Assembly: GCF_000503055.1 (NCBI RefSeq)
Contig: NZ_AYVY01000027.1
Location: forward strand, 19,777-65,868
DNA from: Mesorhizobium sp. LSHC420B00
GTDB taxonomy: Bacteria; Pseudomonadota; Alphaproteobacteria; Rhizobiales; Rhizobiaceae
Direction of reading: 5' to 3'
DNA: 46,092 bases
The notes beneath the pieces were generated by a model. The model was not told where the DNA came from and ran no database searches. It saw nothing but the letters and a program-made list of their open reading frames with translations. This document shows positions 1 to 7,553 of this stretch, in pieces (the stretch's first letter is position 1; the number at the start of each line of letters is the position of its first letter). The position numbers and the translations under genes are program-made.

Positions 1-1
1 G

Positions 2-289
2 ATTCCGTATTCTTCAGGTGGTATCGAACTCAGGCAACCAATCTTGCCGGGACGGGGTTTGAGGCAAACCCGACCGCTAGGGTTCCCGGTATTCTTCCCG
101 GTGGGCGGACCTATTTCCAACATCACTGAGGCCATCGAAGAAAGATTCAAAGGCACTATGTTTCAATTTCAGTTGGCGACGGAATTTTCTGCCGGTGAGA
201 TTTCACCTTTGGGTTTGGGGCAACTCATGCCTGTGCAGGAGATGGCACTTATGGCGTGCAAAATGGCTCCGCACTACTTCTCATTGTGA
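2..289 (+). CDS. Possible 3' end of an unidentified gene entering from the left edge
   Basis: The reading frame is open from the first complete codon to a TGA at 287-289, so this may be the last 95 residues of a gene that starts outside the window. The peptide is rich in Gly and Pro at first and ends in a more helical stretch with several Met residues. I recognise no domain. Internal starts exist (TTG at 44) but have no clear ribosome binding site. It ends 25 bases before the stop of the convergent HEPN gene. It could equally be a chance open frame. Confidence 0.25.
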   Translation: MPYSSGGIELRQPILPGRGLRQTRPLGFPVFFPVGGPISNITEAIEERFKGTMFQFQLATEFSAGEISPLGLGQLMPVQEMALMACKMAPHYFSL

Positions 290-314
290 TCGACACACCC
301 TGAAACGCGCTAGA

Positions 315-1166
315 CTAGGTTCCGGGATCAGCCACCGGATGTTCTGCTTGAATTCCCTGAGCAATCGAAAACTCATTGAGCTTTGCAATGACATGGTCTG
401 TGGCCATGTGAACGGCAAAGCAGATTTCCGATAATTCATGACGGGTCAGGCGAATATTAGTGCCCACCGCAAAGCTTCTTTCCTTCCATGTCAGACGCAT
501 GATGATCATCGCGCCCTCGTGGCCGGTAGCAACGTGTCCGGCTTCAATGGCCTCGTGATCTATCGGTTGTTCCGTACCATCGGGGTGCCTCATGAAGACG
601 CCCAAAAAAGACCAACGGATCAGAAGTCGATTGTTTTCGGGGCTCACATCCTTCCGTGAGACGAGGCCCATTCGGTGGGAAAGGCAATTGCGAGCTTTTC
701 GAAAGCTCTCAAACATCTCCCAATACCGCTGATCGAGACCGATAAGCTCCCGCAAACGGCTGTATTGAGCACTGATGCTAAGCATCTCAACTTCGGCGGC
801 GAGCGCGCGCAAATCCGTTGGAATGTAGCTGTGCGTCGCCATCATGTGCTGAATCGGAAAGCAATGCTTCAGAAAGATGGTGAACGCATCTACCAGATCG
901 CGAAGCGCGTTGCCGATGATCCAAGCTTCGAAGTTCTCGTTGAATTGCCTTCGCGTCTCGTCGGAAATTTCACTGGGAACAAGATGATAGCTCATGCGGT
1001 CATCGAGCTGGTGGGGCAAAGAAGGAATATGATTTGCGGCATTGGAGCCCAACGCCAGAAAGACCGAAGCTCTCCGAACCCCTAGGTCGGCAGGTCGACG
1101 CAAGCGAGCAAAATCAATTCGCACATGCGGTCGCTCGCCAGGTCCGTCAGTAGCTTGGTCCGACAT
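315..1166 (-). CDS. HEPN-like protein, probable RNase-type defence or toxin protein
   Basis: The 283-residue product is mostly alpha-helical in its middle part and carries RNCLSH at about residues 159-164. This fits the R-x4-6-H motif that forms the active site of many HEPN ribonucleases. The family link is inferred from this motif and the helical setting. A TTG lies 12 codons upstream, but I chose the ATG at 1166 because GGAG stands six bases before it. The last 100 residues are beta-rich and unrecognised. The gene follows a 43-codon membrane-peptide gene by 42 bases on the same strand, so the two are likely co-transcribed. HEPN proteins commonly act as toxins or abortive-infection effectors, and the island setting agrees. 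Function is not proven. Confidence 0.6.
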   Translation of the reverse strand: MSDQATDGPGERPHVRIDFARLRRPADLGVRRASVFLALGSNAANHIPSLPHQLDDRMSYHLVPSEISDETRRQFNENFEAWIIGNALRDLVDAFTIFLKHCFPIQHMMATHSYIPTDLRALAAEVEMLSISAQYSRLRELIGLDQRYWEMFESFRKARNCLSHRMGLVSRKDVSPENNRLLIRWSFLGVFMRHPDGTEQPIDHEAIEAGHVATGHEGAMIIMRLTWKERSFAVGTNIRLTRHELSEICFAVHMATDHVIAKLNEFSIAQGIQAEHPVADPGT

Positions 1167-1208
1167 GCTTACTCCGGCAGAGAGTTCAACTGGAATACTC
1201 AATCCACA

Positions 1209-1340
1209 TTATTCGCCGGGTTCCGGCGGCCGAGGACGCCACCAGCGCCACAGAATAAGTCCAGCGCCGGCGACAGCGCTGATGATGGTGACGATGTTCG
1301 CGCCGTCGGCGAGAAAATCGCTGTAGATGCTACCCGTCAT
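1209..1340 (-). CDS. 43-residue single-span membrane peptide
   Basis: This short gene has a strong ribosome binding site (AAAGGAG, seven bases before the ATG). Its product has a polar N-terminus, a hydrophobic span of about 18 residues (roughly residues 15-32), then a Trp/Arg/Pro-rich tail containing LWRWWRPRPPEPGE. It predicts a single-pass inner-membrane peptide with a basic tail, probably in the cytoplasm. A longer frame begins at 1433, but only the internal ATG has a good ribosome binding site. It is the first gene of a likely two-gene operon with the HEPN-like protein. It could be a membrane anchor, a regulator, a hydrophobic toxin or an antitoxin. I know no named family for it. Confidence 0.5.
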   Translation of the reverse strand: MTGSIYSDFLADGANIVTIISAVAGAGLILWRWWRPRPPEPGE

Positions 1341-1683
1341 TTGGAGGCTCCTTTCGAGGGATCTTCCTAAAAAGAAAATCTCAACAAAGAGCTTTTGAGC
1401 GGTATCGCTTTGCCAAGCACATTTCAAGCTCAAAAATTCGGCTTATTCTACAGAAACATCCTATAAGGAATTGTCAGGCGAAAATGCTATTCAATCAAAC
1501 AGTTATCTTAAAAAATCACGATTTGTGTCAACTGAGTTATTTGCCGCCGCCAGCATTAAAGGGGAATGCTGCGTGGTTGCCATGCAACAGCCGGTGTTCG
1601 GCCTTCCAGACCGATCTGAAACTGAAGCTTGACCCCATCGCCACGGCTCTGAGACTCCAAAACGCGCTGCCGGTCGCGTTGTT
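1341..1683. other. Gene-free stretch upstream of the HEPN operon
   Basis: These 343 bases lie between the start of the membrane-peptide gene and the stop of the lipoprotein gene, both on the minus strand. The part near 1370-1520 is AT-rich and is the likely promoter region for the leftward HEPN operon. No clear terminator, RNA gene or repeat was seen. A plus-strand frame crossing it has no ribosome binding site and overlaps the lipoprotein gene. Confidence 0.4.
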
Positions 1684-2556
1684 TTATTGTTGGAGTTTTT
1701 GCTGCAAAATCAGGAAGTCTAGGTCTCTAAGAAGTCTCTCCTTTGAACCCTCGTCGACGGGTGGTGGCGCTGGCGGGATGACCGCCTTGGGTTTCTGACC
1801 ATCCGGTAGCTTGGTCGCGCGCTTCGGCGGCTCGACCTTTTTCTTTGGTGCTTCGGCGGGTTTCTTCGGTGCCTCGGCGGGCTTGGGGGCAAAGGTGATG
1901 ATGATCTTGTTGGTATCAGTCCACGCGCTTTTCCAACCCCAACCAAGGCCAGCCTGTGCGGTATTGAAGGGGATCTTGACGATTTTTACGCTGGCTTCCC
2001 CCTTCTGCACGAGTTTAAAACTCAGGGTATAGGCCACGGATTCCGGCTTCGTTCGGGTCTCCGCATAGGCATCCTGCAACTGGGCCAGCCAACTGGCAAT
2101 ACCCAAGTCTCCCATCAAACGGATGCCATGCGTCCTGCGTGCTTCAACCGCTTCGTGGTCACAGTCAATTTTATCCTCAACGCCCAAGCCGATCGTGAAT
2201 TTGTAACCGACCTGCCGGTCGGCTGTGCCCGTCACGTCCGTGGAAAGAGCCAGTGTGGCAGTTTGCGGAACGTAAGGCACATCGTTGCCGGCGCTCCCGT
2301 TCCCACCGCCTTCGGCAATCACGTTCAAGGATAGGTCGACTCCAGCGTTCCACTTTTCTTTGTCAGTCAGGAAGGATGCCGGCCCGACGCCTGTCTTTGT
2401 GTTGCCGTCGCGCCCTTCCTTTAGCTCGCACCGAATATTGTCGACGATGTCAGAAATACGCAGCAGTCCGATGTCGGTCTGAAGCTTTGGGACACTTCCG
2501 CACCCTGAAAGGGCCAAGCAAATTCCGAATGATCCCCTTATGAAAATTTTCATCAT
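1684..2556 (-). CDS. Predicted lipoprotein with Pro/Lys-rich C-terminal region
   Basis: The product of about 290 residues starts MMKIFIRGSF and has a short hydrophobic stretch ending in the lipobox LSGC, so it should be cleaved by signal peptidase II and anchored by a lipidated Cys. I chose the start at 2556 because GGGGAG stands just before the tandem ATG codons; the frame extends 17 codons further without support. The middle part has alternating polar and hydrophobic segments that suggest a beta-rich periplasmic domain. Residues about 210-270 are rich in Pro, Lys and Ala with PAEAPKKPAEAPKK-type repeats, like a cell-wall-spanning linker. The tail is a short helix rich in Leu and Gln. No family was recognised. 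Confidence 0.65.
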   Translation of the reverse strand: MMKIFIRGSFGICLALSGCGSVPKLQTDIGLLRISDIVDNIRCELKEGRDGNTKTGVGPASFLTDKEKWNAGVDLSLNVIAEGGGNGSAGNDVPYVPQTATLALSTDVTGTADRQVGYKFTIGLGVEDKIDCDHEAVEARRTHGIRLMGDLGIASWLAQLQDAYAETRTKPESVAYTLSFKLVQKGEASVKIVKIPFNTAQAGLGWGWKSAWTDTNKIIITFAPKPAEAPKKPAEAPKKKVEPPKRATKLPDGQKPKAVIPPAPPPVDEGSKERLLRDLDFLILQQKLQQ

Positions 2557-2833
2557 TTGCTCCCCTTGCAGCATCACAACTGATGCATCCTGCAAAGGAA
2601 AACACAAACGAGATTTTCATCCGGAAAGTGCTGTCAACAAGTTTTCAAAGTTCAGCGGCCATTTCGATACTTTTCGTTATCTACACGGGTTCCCTCCGGA
2701 ATTAGACAAGTCCGTGGTTCACGGTAGGATTTCGTCCGTTAGGTATCGCTTCCGTTCTTCCTCTTCGTCTTTCCCAACAAAGTCCCCGTTCGGATGTCGC
2801 CCATAGAGACATAGGGGCGACTGCATCGCGGTC

Positions 2834-3131
2834 ATGGCTGACCTTCCCGCTAAGAGCGTCGACTTCATCCTCACCGATCTCCCGCACCTCTGCCGCTACC
2901 GCGATCGCAGTGGACGCACAGTGGCCAACGACGACCAACGGCGTTGGTCCCAACCGGGCTTTTACCGAGGCTTGTCGCGTGCTGCGACCGGACAGTTTGT
3001 GTGTCAGCCGCATGCCGGCGCGTCGAAGCCGAAGCAGGACCACGCTGAATAGGTGCGTGCGTCGCCTTGGGCCTATTCCCCAAGGTGCGGCCGTCACAAC
3101 TTTCAACCCAGCGCCAGATATCCTACTGTGA
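2834..3131 (+). pseudogene. Degraded DNA (adenine) methyltransferase remnant
   Basis: The frame starting at 2834 reads MADLPAKSVDFILTDLPHLC and later RSGRTVANDD. This matches the N-terminal region of island-borne N6-adenine or N4-cytosine DNA methyltransferases, in which the catalytic motif is DPPY. Here the motif reads DLPH, so the site is lost. After the NDD motif the match moves to another frame, with AFTEACRVLRPDSLCVS near 2953-3003, which shows at least one frameshift. Beyond that point similarity fades and stops appear. It is a non-functional fragment, not an active modification gene. The right boundary is approximate. Confidence 0.65.
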
Positions 3132-3285
3132 AAGACGCCGGATACGCCGAAAGTTATACATCGACGAAGTTGCAGTCGTGCTGGCATATTGATTTTGTAC
3201 GTCAATCCATATCACACTATTTGTGTCAGCGCCCTCGGACGGGACCTGCTAAAATAATGCGACGCTCTGCGAAAGAGAATCACAA

Positions 3286-3870
3286 ATGTTTCAAGTTAAC
3301 GAGCAATGGTCCGGCGCCTTTTGGGCGGGTATACAGGGGGCACTCAAACCTTCATCGCTGGTTACCTTTTTCGGCCCTCTCGTCCTTCATTTGAGCCTAA
3401 AATTGGTCAGCAACGATGAGTACACGCGGACCACGCACGATCAAGCCTTCGCAGACACGTTAAAAAATCCATGGGTCTATGGGATTATTGAGTGGAATAT
3501 TCAGTATTATACCTATCTAATAGCCCTGATATTTTTTGTGGCGAGCTCCTACAACTATTTTTCGGAGTATCACGAGCAACCATCTTACGTTAGAAAAGAG
3601 ATACGCAGTAACGCGTACGTATACATTGCCTTCATTATGGTTGCGATAAACGTCGTTCTGTTCTTCTACGTGTTATCTAGTTCTGCGACGGTTGAGACGG
3701 TGGGCCTGTACACGCCGCCAAGCACCAATCTGGCAGCTAACGATCTCGCGCTGCCCCCGCTCGGTAGCCCTCTAACTTGGGCCCGGGGTGCAGTGCTATT
3801 TGGGGGCATCGTTGTCTCGGTCTGCTACGCCGGCGTTTCCCAGCTTCTTACAAGAAAAACATGGCAATGA
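3286..3870 (+). CDS. Predicted multi-span membrane protein of unknown function
   Basis: The 194-residue product has about four hydrophobic segments: near residues 22-40, 71-86, 110-128 and 165-185. The stretch between the first two is polar and contains TRTTHDQAF, and a Pro/Leu-rich loop precedes the last span. The gene is visibly richer in AT than the ribosomal genes, which fits recent acquisition. Its 3' end overlaps the 3' end of the convergent DedA-like gene by 75 bases, so one of the two annotated ends may be wrong or the overlap is real. There is no strong ribosome binding site (AGAGAATCACAA before the ATG). I recognise no family. Confidence 0.55.
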   Translation: MFQVNEQWSGAFWAGIQGALKPSSLVTFFGPLVLHLSLKLVSNDEYTRTTHDQAFADTLKNPWVYGIIEWNIQYYTYLIALIFFVASSYNYFSEYHEQPSYVRKEIRSNAYVYIAFIMVAINVVLFFYVLSSSATVETVGLYTPPSTNLAANDLALPPLGSPLTWARGAVLFGGIVVSVCYAGVSQLLTRKTWQ

Positions 3871-4533
3871 CATTGCACACGCGAGAATAAGCAAGACGAT
3901 AGTAACATATCCGGCGTGATTGCTCGCGATGCTATTGAAATCCAGCGGGACCTTGGACATAGCGAAGACGTAGGAGTATTGAAAGACGGCTGTGGATACG
4001 CAAGACAGAAGAAAATAGAACCTTAACGGCTCCCGTCTAAAGCCGCTGAGCGCATAGTATGACGTTAGGGCCGACGGTTGGAAGGCAAAGACGATAGACC
4101 CCACCCATCTTGGGAGCCAATCTGTGAGTTTTGTCACCTCAAAATGGATAACTTTATGAGCTCTCTGTCCGAGAGCCCCGAACCAATACCAAGTGATCGC
4201 GCACCCTGTCAGCGTCCCTAATGTGCTGAAAGCTGGGTACAAATAATAGAAGGGTGACTTGGCGGAAAGTAAGGCTATTCCAATTAAGAGGGTCGTCCCA
4301 GGAAAATAGATGGTGATGGGGAATAGCGACTCTAATAAAGCGATTAAAAATATCGCTGATAGCGTGATGGGCAGATAGCTGACGGATATGCGTTCCACTG
4401 ACAGTGTGTAGTCAATCCGCCCGTCGAACGACGCCGAAATGAGGTAAAACACTAATACAACAACTACAAGAACACCTGAATTCCTTAGGAAGCAGCCTGC
4501 AATTTGTCTTGCTCGATCAACGGGCGGCAACAT
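3796..4533 (-). CDS. DedA/VTT-like inner-membrane protein (divergent)
   Basis: The 245-residue product has about six hydrophobic segments. The part ALLESLFPITIYFPG followed by a small-residue helix and an LG...YWFGALG stretch resembles the VTT (DedA) domain, where a Glu and a PG turn mark the re-entrant loop. A second weaker element, FAFQPSALTSYYALSG, lies where DedA proteins carry their Arg-containing motif, but the usual Arg is not clear. DedA proteins take part in membrane lipid transport and homeostasis; that role is family knowledge, not shown here. The start codon lies inside a 38-codon ORF with a better ribosome binding site, which suggests translational coupling. The C-terminal codons overlap the convergent gene. 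Confidence 0.5.
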   Translation of the reverse strand: MLPPVDRARQIAGCFLRNSGVLVVVVLVFYLISASFDGRIDYTLSVERISVSYLPITLSAIFLIALLESLFPITIYFPGTTLLIGIALLSAKSPFYYLYPAFSTLGTLTGCAITWYWFGALGQRAHKVIHFEVTKLTDWLPRWVGSIVFAFQPSALTSYYALSGFRREPLRFYFLLSCVSTAVFQYSYVFAMSKVPLDFNSIASNHAGYVTIVLLILACAMSLPCFSCKKLGNAGVADRDNDAPK

Positions 4534-4633
4534 ACACGCTGCTCATCAGCGCTTTATCCACAATGAAAACGCCAGCGCAATTGGGGATGATTGCTATGGA
4601 TGACAAAACCATTACTCGTAGAAAGTATTTCAT
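4517..4633 (-). CDS. 38-residue hydrophobic peptide overlapping the DedA-like gene
   Basis: This ORF starts with an ATG preceded by AAAAGGA at seven bases, the best ribosome binding site in the neighbourhood. The peptide begins MKYFLRVMVLSSIAIIPNCA, a basic end followed by a hydrophobic stretch, then a polar tail VDKALMSSVYVAAR. It could be a small membrane or secreted peptide. Its stop lies 16 bases inside the DedA-like gene, so ribosomes ending here could restart at the ATG at 4533, which has only a weak site of its own. A leader-peptide role is therefore possible. No family was recognised. Confidence 0.4.
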   Translation of the reverse strand: MKYFLRVMVLSSIAIIPNCAGVFIVDKALMSSVYVAAR

Positions 4634-5164
4634 ATCGATGTCCTTTTGTAGGTTAACCTAGCACACCTCACCATCTGGTCAATTGCCTTTCACGATCTCA
4701 AGACACCGCGGCTTCATGAAGTCGGACGCTATCCCGTCGCACTCATCGGCCACTTCTCGGATGCGCATGGCACCGAAATCCCTACGCTTGGCTTTGACCC
4801 CTAGGATGCTTCTCTCCGGTCCTTGACGTCGGCAACACCCCACCACTCAACGTTGCCGCCTTGGGGCGGGACAAGACCGGTCTTGGCGTGTCAATTGCTC
4901 GTGGAGGTCGGCGCATCATATGGCGCCCATTCGCCGGGGGCTGTCGGTCCCGCATCCCGCCTGACGGCGGCGCTATGCTGATGCTCCTACGGCCGCCCTG
5001 TTGAACCGGTCTCAGGGGCCACGAACTTTCTCCAGCACCGAACTGACTTAGTCCCGCTGGCGGGCATTTCGGTGCTTCCGCCTTGTACGCCCTTCTTTGT
5101 TGCGGCCGCTTCGCGGCAGGGCTACGCCGATATGGATGTGCCTGGCGGCACGTTTCCTGTGTGA

Positions 5165-5194
5165 GGGGAGAGAGGCGCGCGGCCCTCTCTCCCC
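5165..5194. repeat. Perfect 11-bp inverted repeat
   Basis: GGGGAGAGAGG at 5165-5175 is the exact reverse complement of CCTCTCTCCCC at 5184-5194, separated by eight GC-rich bases. No T-run follows, so it is not a standard terminator. It lies about 150 bases upstream of the ParB-like coding region and could be a protein-binding site or an mRNA leader hairpin. Confidence 0.6.
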
Positions 5195-5313
5195 AGCAAG
5201 TCGCCGCGGGCGGTTTCCCCCATCTTCCTCCGCTTCGCTCCGTGCAGACCGGGGAGACCCCTCCGCCCCCGGGACTTGCCCCCCTCGCTCCCCGCTACTC
5301 GCCGCGAGGCAGG

Positions 5314-5332
5314 GGTTCAGGGGGCCTGAACC
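5314..5332 (+). promoter_or_regulatory. Hairpin just upstream of the ParB-like start
   Basis: GGTTCAG (5314-5320) and CTGAACC (5326-5332) form a 7-bp stem around a five-base loop. The stem ends 12 bases before the first plausible in-frame initiation codon (CTG at 5345) and next to the only AGG there. It could affect ribosome access or be a ParB-type operator half-site pair. Confidence 0.35.
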
Positions 5333-5344
5333 TCAGGTCAATCC

Positions 5345-7306
5345 CTGAAATCAACAAGGAGCAAGTCCAAGAACACGAATGAAATCACAATCCCGCTTGG
5401 CAAGCTGGTGCCGAGCGCATCCAACGTTCGCCGCGTCAATGCGGTGGCAGGCAGGGCCGCACTGGCTGCCAGCATCGAGGCGCACGGCCTCATCCATAAC
5501 CTTGTGACCCGTAAGGCCCCGAAAGGTGCCAAGTTCGAGGTCGTCGCCGGAGGGCGGCGACTGGGGGCGTTGCGGTTGCTGCTGGAGGAAGGTCGCACCG
5601 TGCAGGGTGTGGCGGTGACCAAGGACTATCCGGTCAGGGCCATCCTGAGCGAGGACGGCAGCGGCACCGAGATTTCTCTGGCCGAGAATGACCAGCGGGA
5701 GCCGATGCATCCGGTCGACGAGGTCATCGCCTACCGCGACCTTGTCGAACAGGGCATGGCGGCCGAGGACATCGCGGCGCGCTTCGGTAAGTCCGTGGTT
5801 ACAGTTCGCCAGCGGCTGAAACTGGCGACCCTCTCGCCCCGCATCCTCGATGCCATGCGCGCCGATGAATTGACCCTTGAACAGGCCAAGGCGCTGGCGT
5901 TGAGCGAGGACCATGCGGTGCAGGAGGCTGCATGGTTCGAGCAGGATGGCTGGAGCCGTAATCCGGGGAGTATCCGCTCATTCCTGACCAGCGCCCATGT
6001 ACGCGGCAACGACCGGCTGGCCCGCTTTGTTGGTGTTGAGGCGTACGAGGCCGCAGGGGGCGGGGTGTTGCGTGACCTGTTCGCCGACGACGATCTGACG
6101 TTCCTGACCGACCGGCCCTTGTTGGTGAAGCTTGTCAGTGACCGGCTCGAGGCGGTGGCCGATGAGTTGCGCCCGCTGGGCTGGAAATGGGTGGAAATCA
6201 GCCTCGACAGCACCTTCATCCACAGCGGCGGGTTTGGGCGCATCCATGCAGTGCGGCGCGACCCAACCGAGGCCGAGCAAGCGGAACTGTCAGCGCTGGG
6301 CGCGCAGTACGACGAATTGGCAGAGGCCATCGACGCCTACCCCGAGGGCGACCCGCAAATTGAGGCCGATGAGGTCAAGCTGCGGGCGCTAGAGAGCCGT
6401 ATGGAGACCATCCAGAACGCCGCGCAGGTCTTTGACCCACAGGAAATGGCGCTGGCGGGCTGCATCGTGTCGATAGCGCACGGCGGCACGTTGCAGGTGA
6501 CGCCGGGGCTGGTGAAGGCCGAAGACCGCAAGGCGCTCGACGCGTCGCAGCACGGCCACGAAGGCAACGACCAAGACGAGGCCGACCAAGCGGGACAGGT
6601 GGAAGCGCCCGAAGCCGAGGCCACCGGTATGTCGGCGGCCCTCACCGAGGAACTGACGGCCATTCGCACCGCAGCCTTACGCGTGGAACTATCGAACCAT
6701 CCTGATGTGGCGCTGGTCGCCATCCTGCACGCGCTGGTGAGCCGCGTGTTCTATGACTACCACCATGGGCGCATCGAACCTGTGGTGGAAATCACCGGCC
6801 AGCGCCGCAATCTGGTTCCGTCCATCAAGGAGCCGGATGCCTGTAGGGCGTTGAGCGGCTGGAACGAGGTGACGGAAGGCTGGGGACATCGCCTGCCCGG
6901 AGACCCCGCCGACCTATGGCCGTGGCTGGTGGCGCAGCCGCAGGACGTGCAACTTGACTTGTTGGCAGCAGTCACTGCCGCCAACGTCAACGCCGTGGTC
7001 GCCCGCCACGAACCGGGCAAGCAACGCATCGCCCATGCCGACCGGATGGCTGTGGCGGTCGGGCTGGACATGGGCCTGTGGTGGATGGCCGAGGCGGCCT
7101 TCCTCGCACGTTTGTCGAAGGCTGACATCGCCGGGGTGATGCGCGAGGCCGGGTGCGCGGAGGACGCCGCGAAAGCGGTGGAACGCGCCCCGAAAGCCGA
7201 AGGCGTCCTGCAGGCCGAGAAGGAACTGGACGGCAAGGGATGGCTTCCCGCAGCGTTGCGGGCTCCTTTGGTCGAGAGTGAAAGCGTGGCAATCGCAGCC
7301 GAGTAG
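5345..7306 (+). CDS. ParB/Spo0J-like nuclease-domain DNA-binding protein (plasmid/ICE type)
   Basis: The protein is about 630-653 residues, much longer than chromosomal ParB (about 300). Near the N-terminus it has ITIPLGKLVPS, then VVAGGRRLGAL (the ParB GxRR-type box), then SLAENDQREPMHPVDE and a helix-turn-helix region around EDIAARFGKSVVTVRQRLKL. This is the ParB N-terminal domain plus a KorB-like DNA-binding domain. The remaining 400 residues include an acidic linker and an unrecognised domain, as in ParB-like proteins on rhizobial and sphingomonad plasmids and ICEs. The true start is unclear: the conserved N-terminus lies before the first standard start (GTG 5408), and upstream in frame there are only CTG 5345 and ACG 5375. 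No ParA gene is adjacent. An intrinsic terminator follows. Confidence 0.8.
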   Translation: MKSTRSKSKNTNEITIPLGKLVPSASNVRRVNAVAGRAALAASIEAHGLIHNLVTRKAPKGAKFEVVAGGRRLGALRLLLEEGRTVQGVAVTKDYPVRAILSEDGSGTEISLAENDQREPMHPVDEVIAYRDLVEQGMAAEDIAARFGKSVVTVRQRLKLATLSPRILDAMRADELTLEQAKALALSEDHAVQEAAWFEQDGWSRNPGSIRSFLTSAHVRGNDRLARFVGVEAYEAAGGGVLRDLFADDDLTFLTDRPLLVKLVSDRLEAVADELRPLGWKWVEISLDSTFIHSGGFGRIHAVRRDPTEAEQAELSALGAQYDELAEAIDAYPEGDPQIEADEVKLRALESRMETIQNAAQVFDPQEMALAGCIVSIAHGGTLQVTPGLVKAEDRKALDASQHGHEGNDQDEADQAGQVEAPEAEATGMSAALTEELTAIRTAALRVELSNHPDVALVAILHALVSRVFYDYHHGRIEPVVEITGQRRNLVPSIKEPDACRALSGWNEVTEGWGHRLPGDPADLWPWLVAQPQDVQLDLLAAVTAANVNAVVARHEPGKQRIAHADRMAVAVGLDMGLWWMAEAAFLARLSKADIAGVMREAGCAEDAAKAVERAPKAEGVLQAEKELDGKGWLPAALRAPLVESESVAIAAE

Positions 7307-7324
7307 GCTCGCATATCGTCCAAG

Positions 7325-7352
7325 GCCGGGGCAGTGATGTCCCGGCTTTTTT
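7325..7352 (+). terminator. Intrinsic terminator after the ParB-like gene
   Basis: GCCGGG (7325-7330) and CCCGGC (7341-7346) form a GC-rich stem, directly followed by six T residues (7347-7352). It lies 18 bases after the ParB-like stop codon. Confidence 0.8.
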
Positions 7353-7553
7353 GCGTCCGGAATGCCCTCGGCCCGGTATCGAACCGGTCGAGGCCAGGCG
7401 AGGGCGCCCCAGGCCCGCCCCCTCGCGCTCCCCCCCCCAGCCCGCCCGTCCTAAGCAGAGCGCAAGCCATCTGGGTGCGTCCAAAATGTGGGGCTTGTAT
7501 TCAACAGTATTTTACGATTACGTTAGGACAGGGGATTTTGTTGGGGGATAATA

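Larger units (their letters stand above)
4634..5344. other. Gene-free stretch with gene debris and hairpins
   Basis: About 710 bases lie between the small ORF and the ParB-like gene. Near 4858-4905 the plus strand reads ALGRDKTGLGVSIAR, which resembles the G2 box of histidine kinase ATPase domains. It stands alone between stops and frame breaks, so it looks like gene debris. The right half (about 5040-5340) is GC-rich, has hairpins at 5165-5194 and 5314-5332, and probably forms the leader of the ParB-like gene. Plus-strand frames across 5083-5382 lack coding character. Confidence 0.4.

Noticed and set aside
1484..1798. 104-codon plus-strand frame
   Set aside because: It overlaps the lipoprotein gene, lacks a ribosome binding site and has no coding character.
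5083..5382. 99-codon frame upstream of the ParB-like gene
   Set aside because: It crosses the hairpins and is rich in Arg, Pro and Gly as expected from non-coding GC-rich DNA.
7430..7438. Run of nine C residues that might be a phase-variable tract
   Set aside because: It lies in a non-coding stretch, not within or near the start of a gene whose frame it could change.
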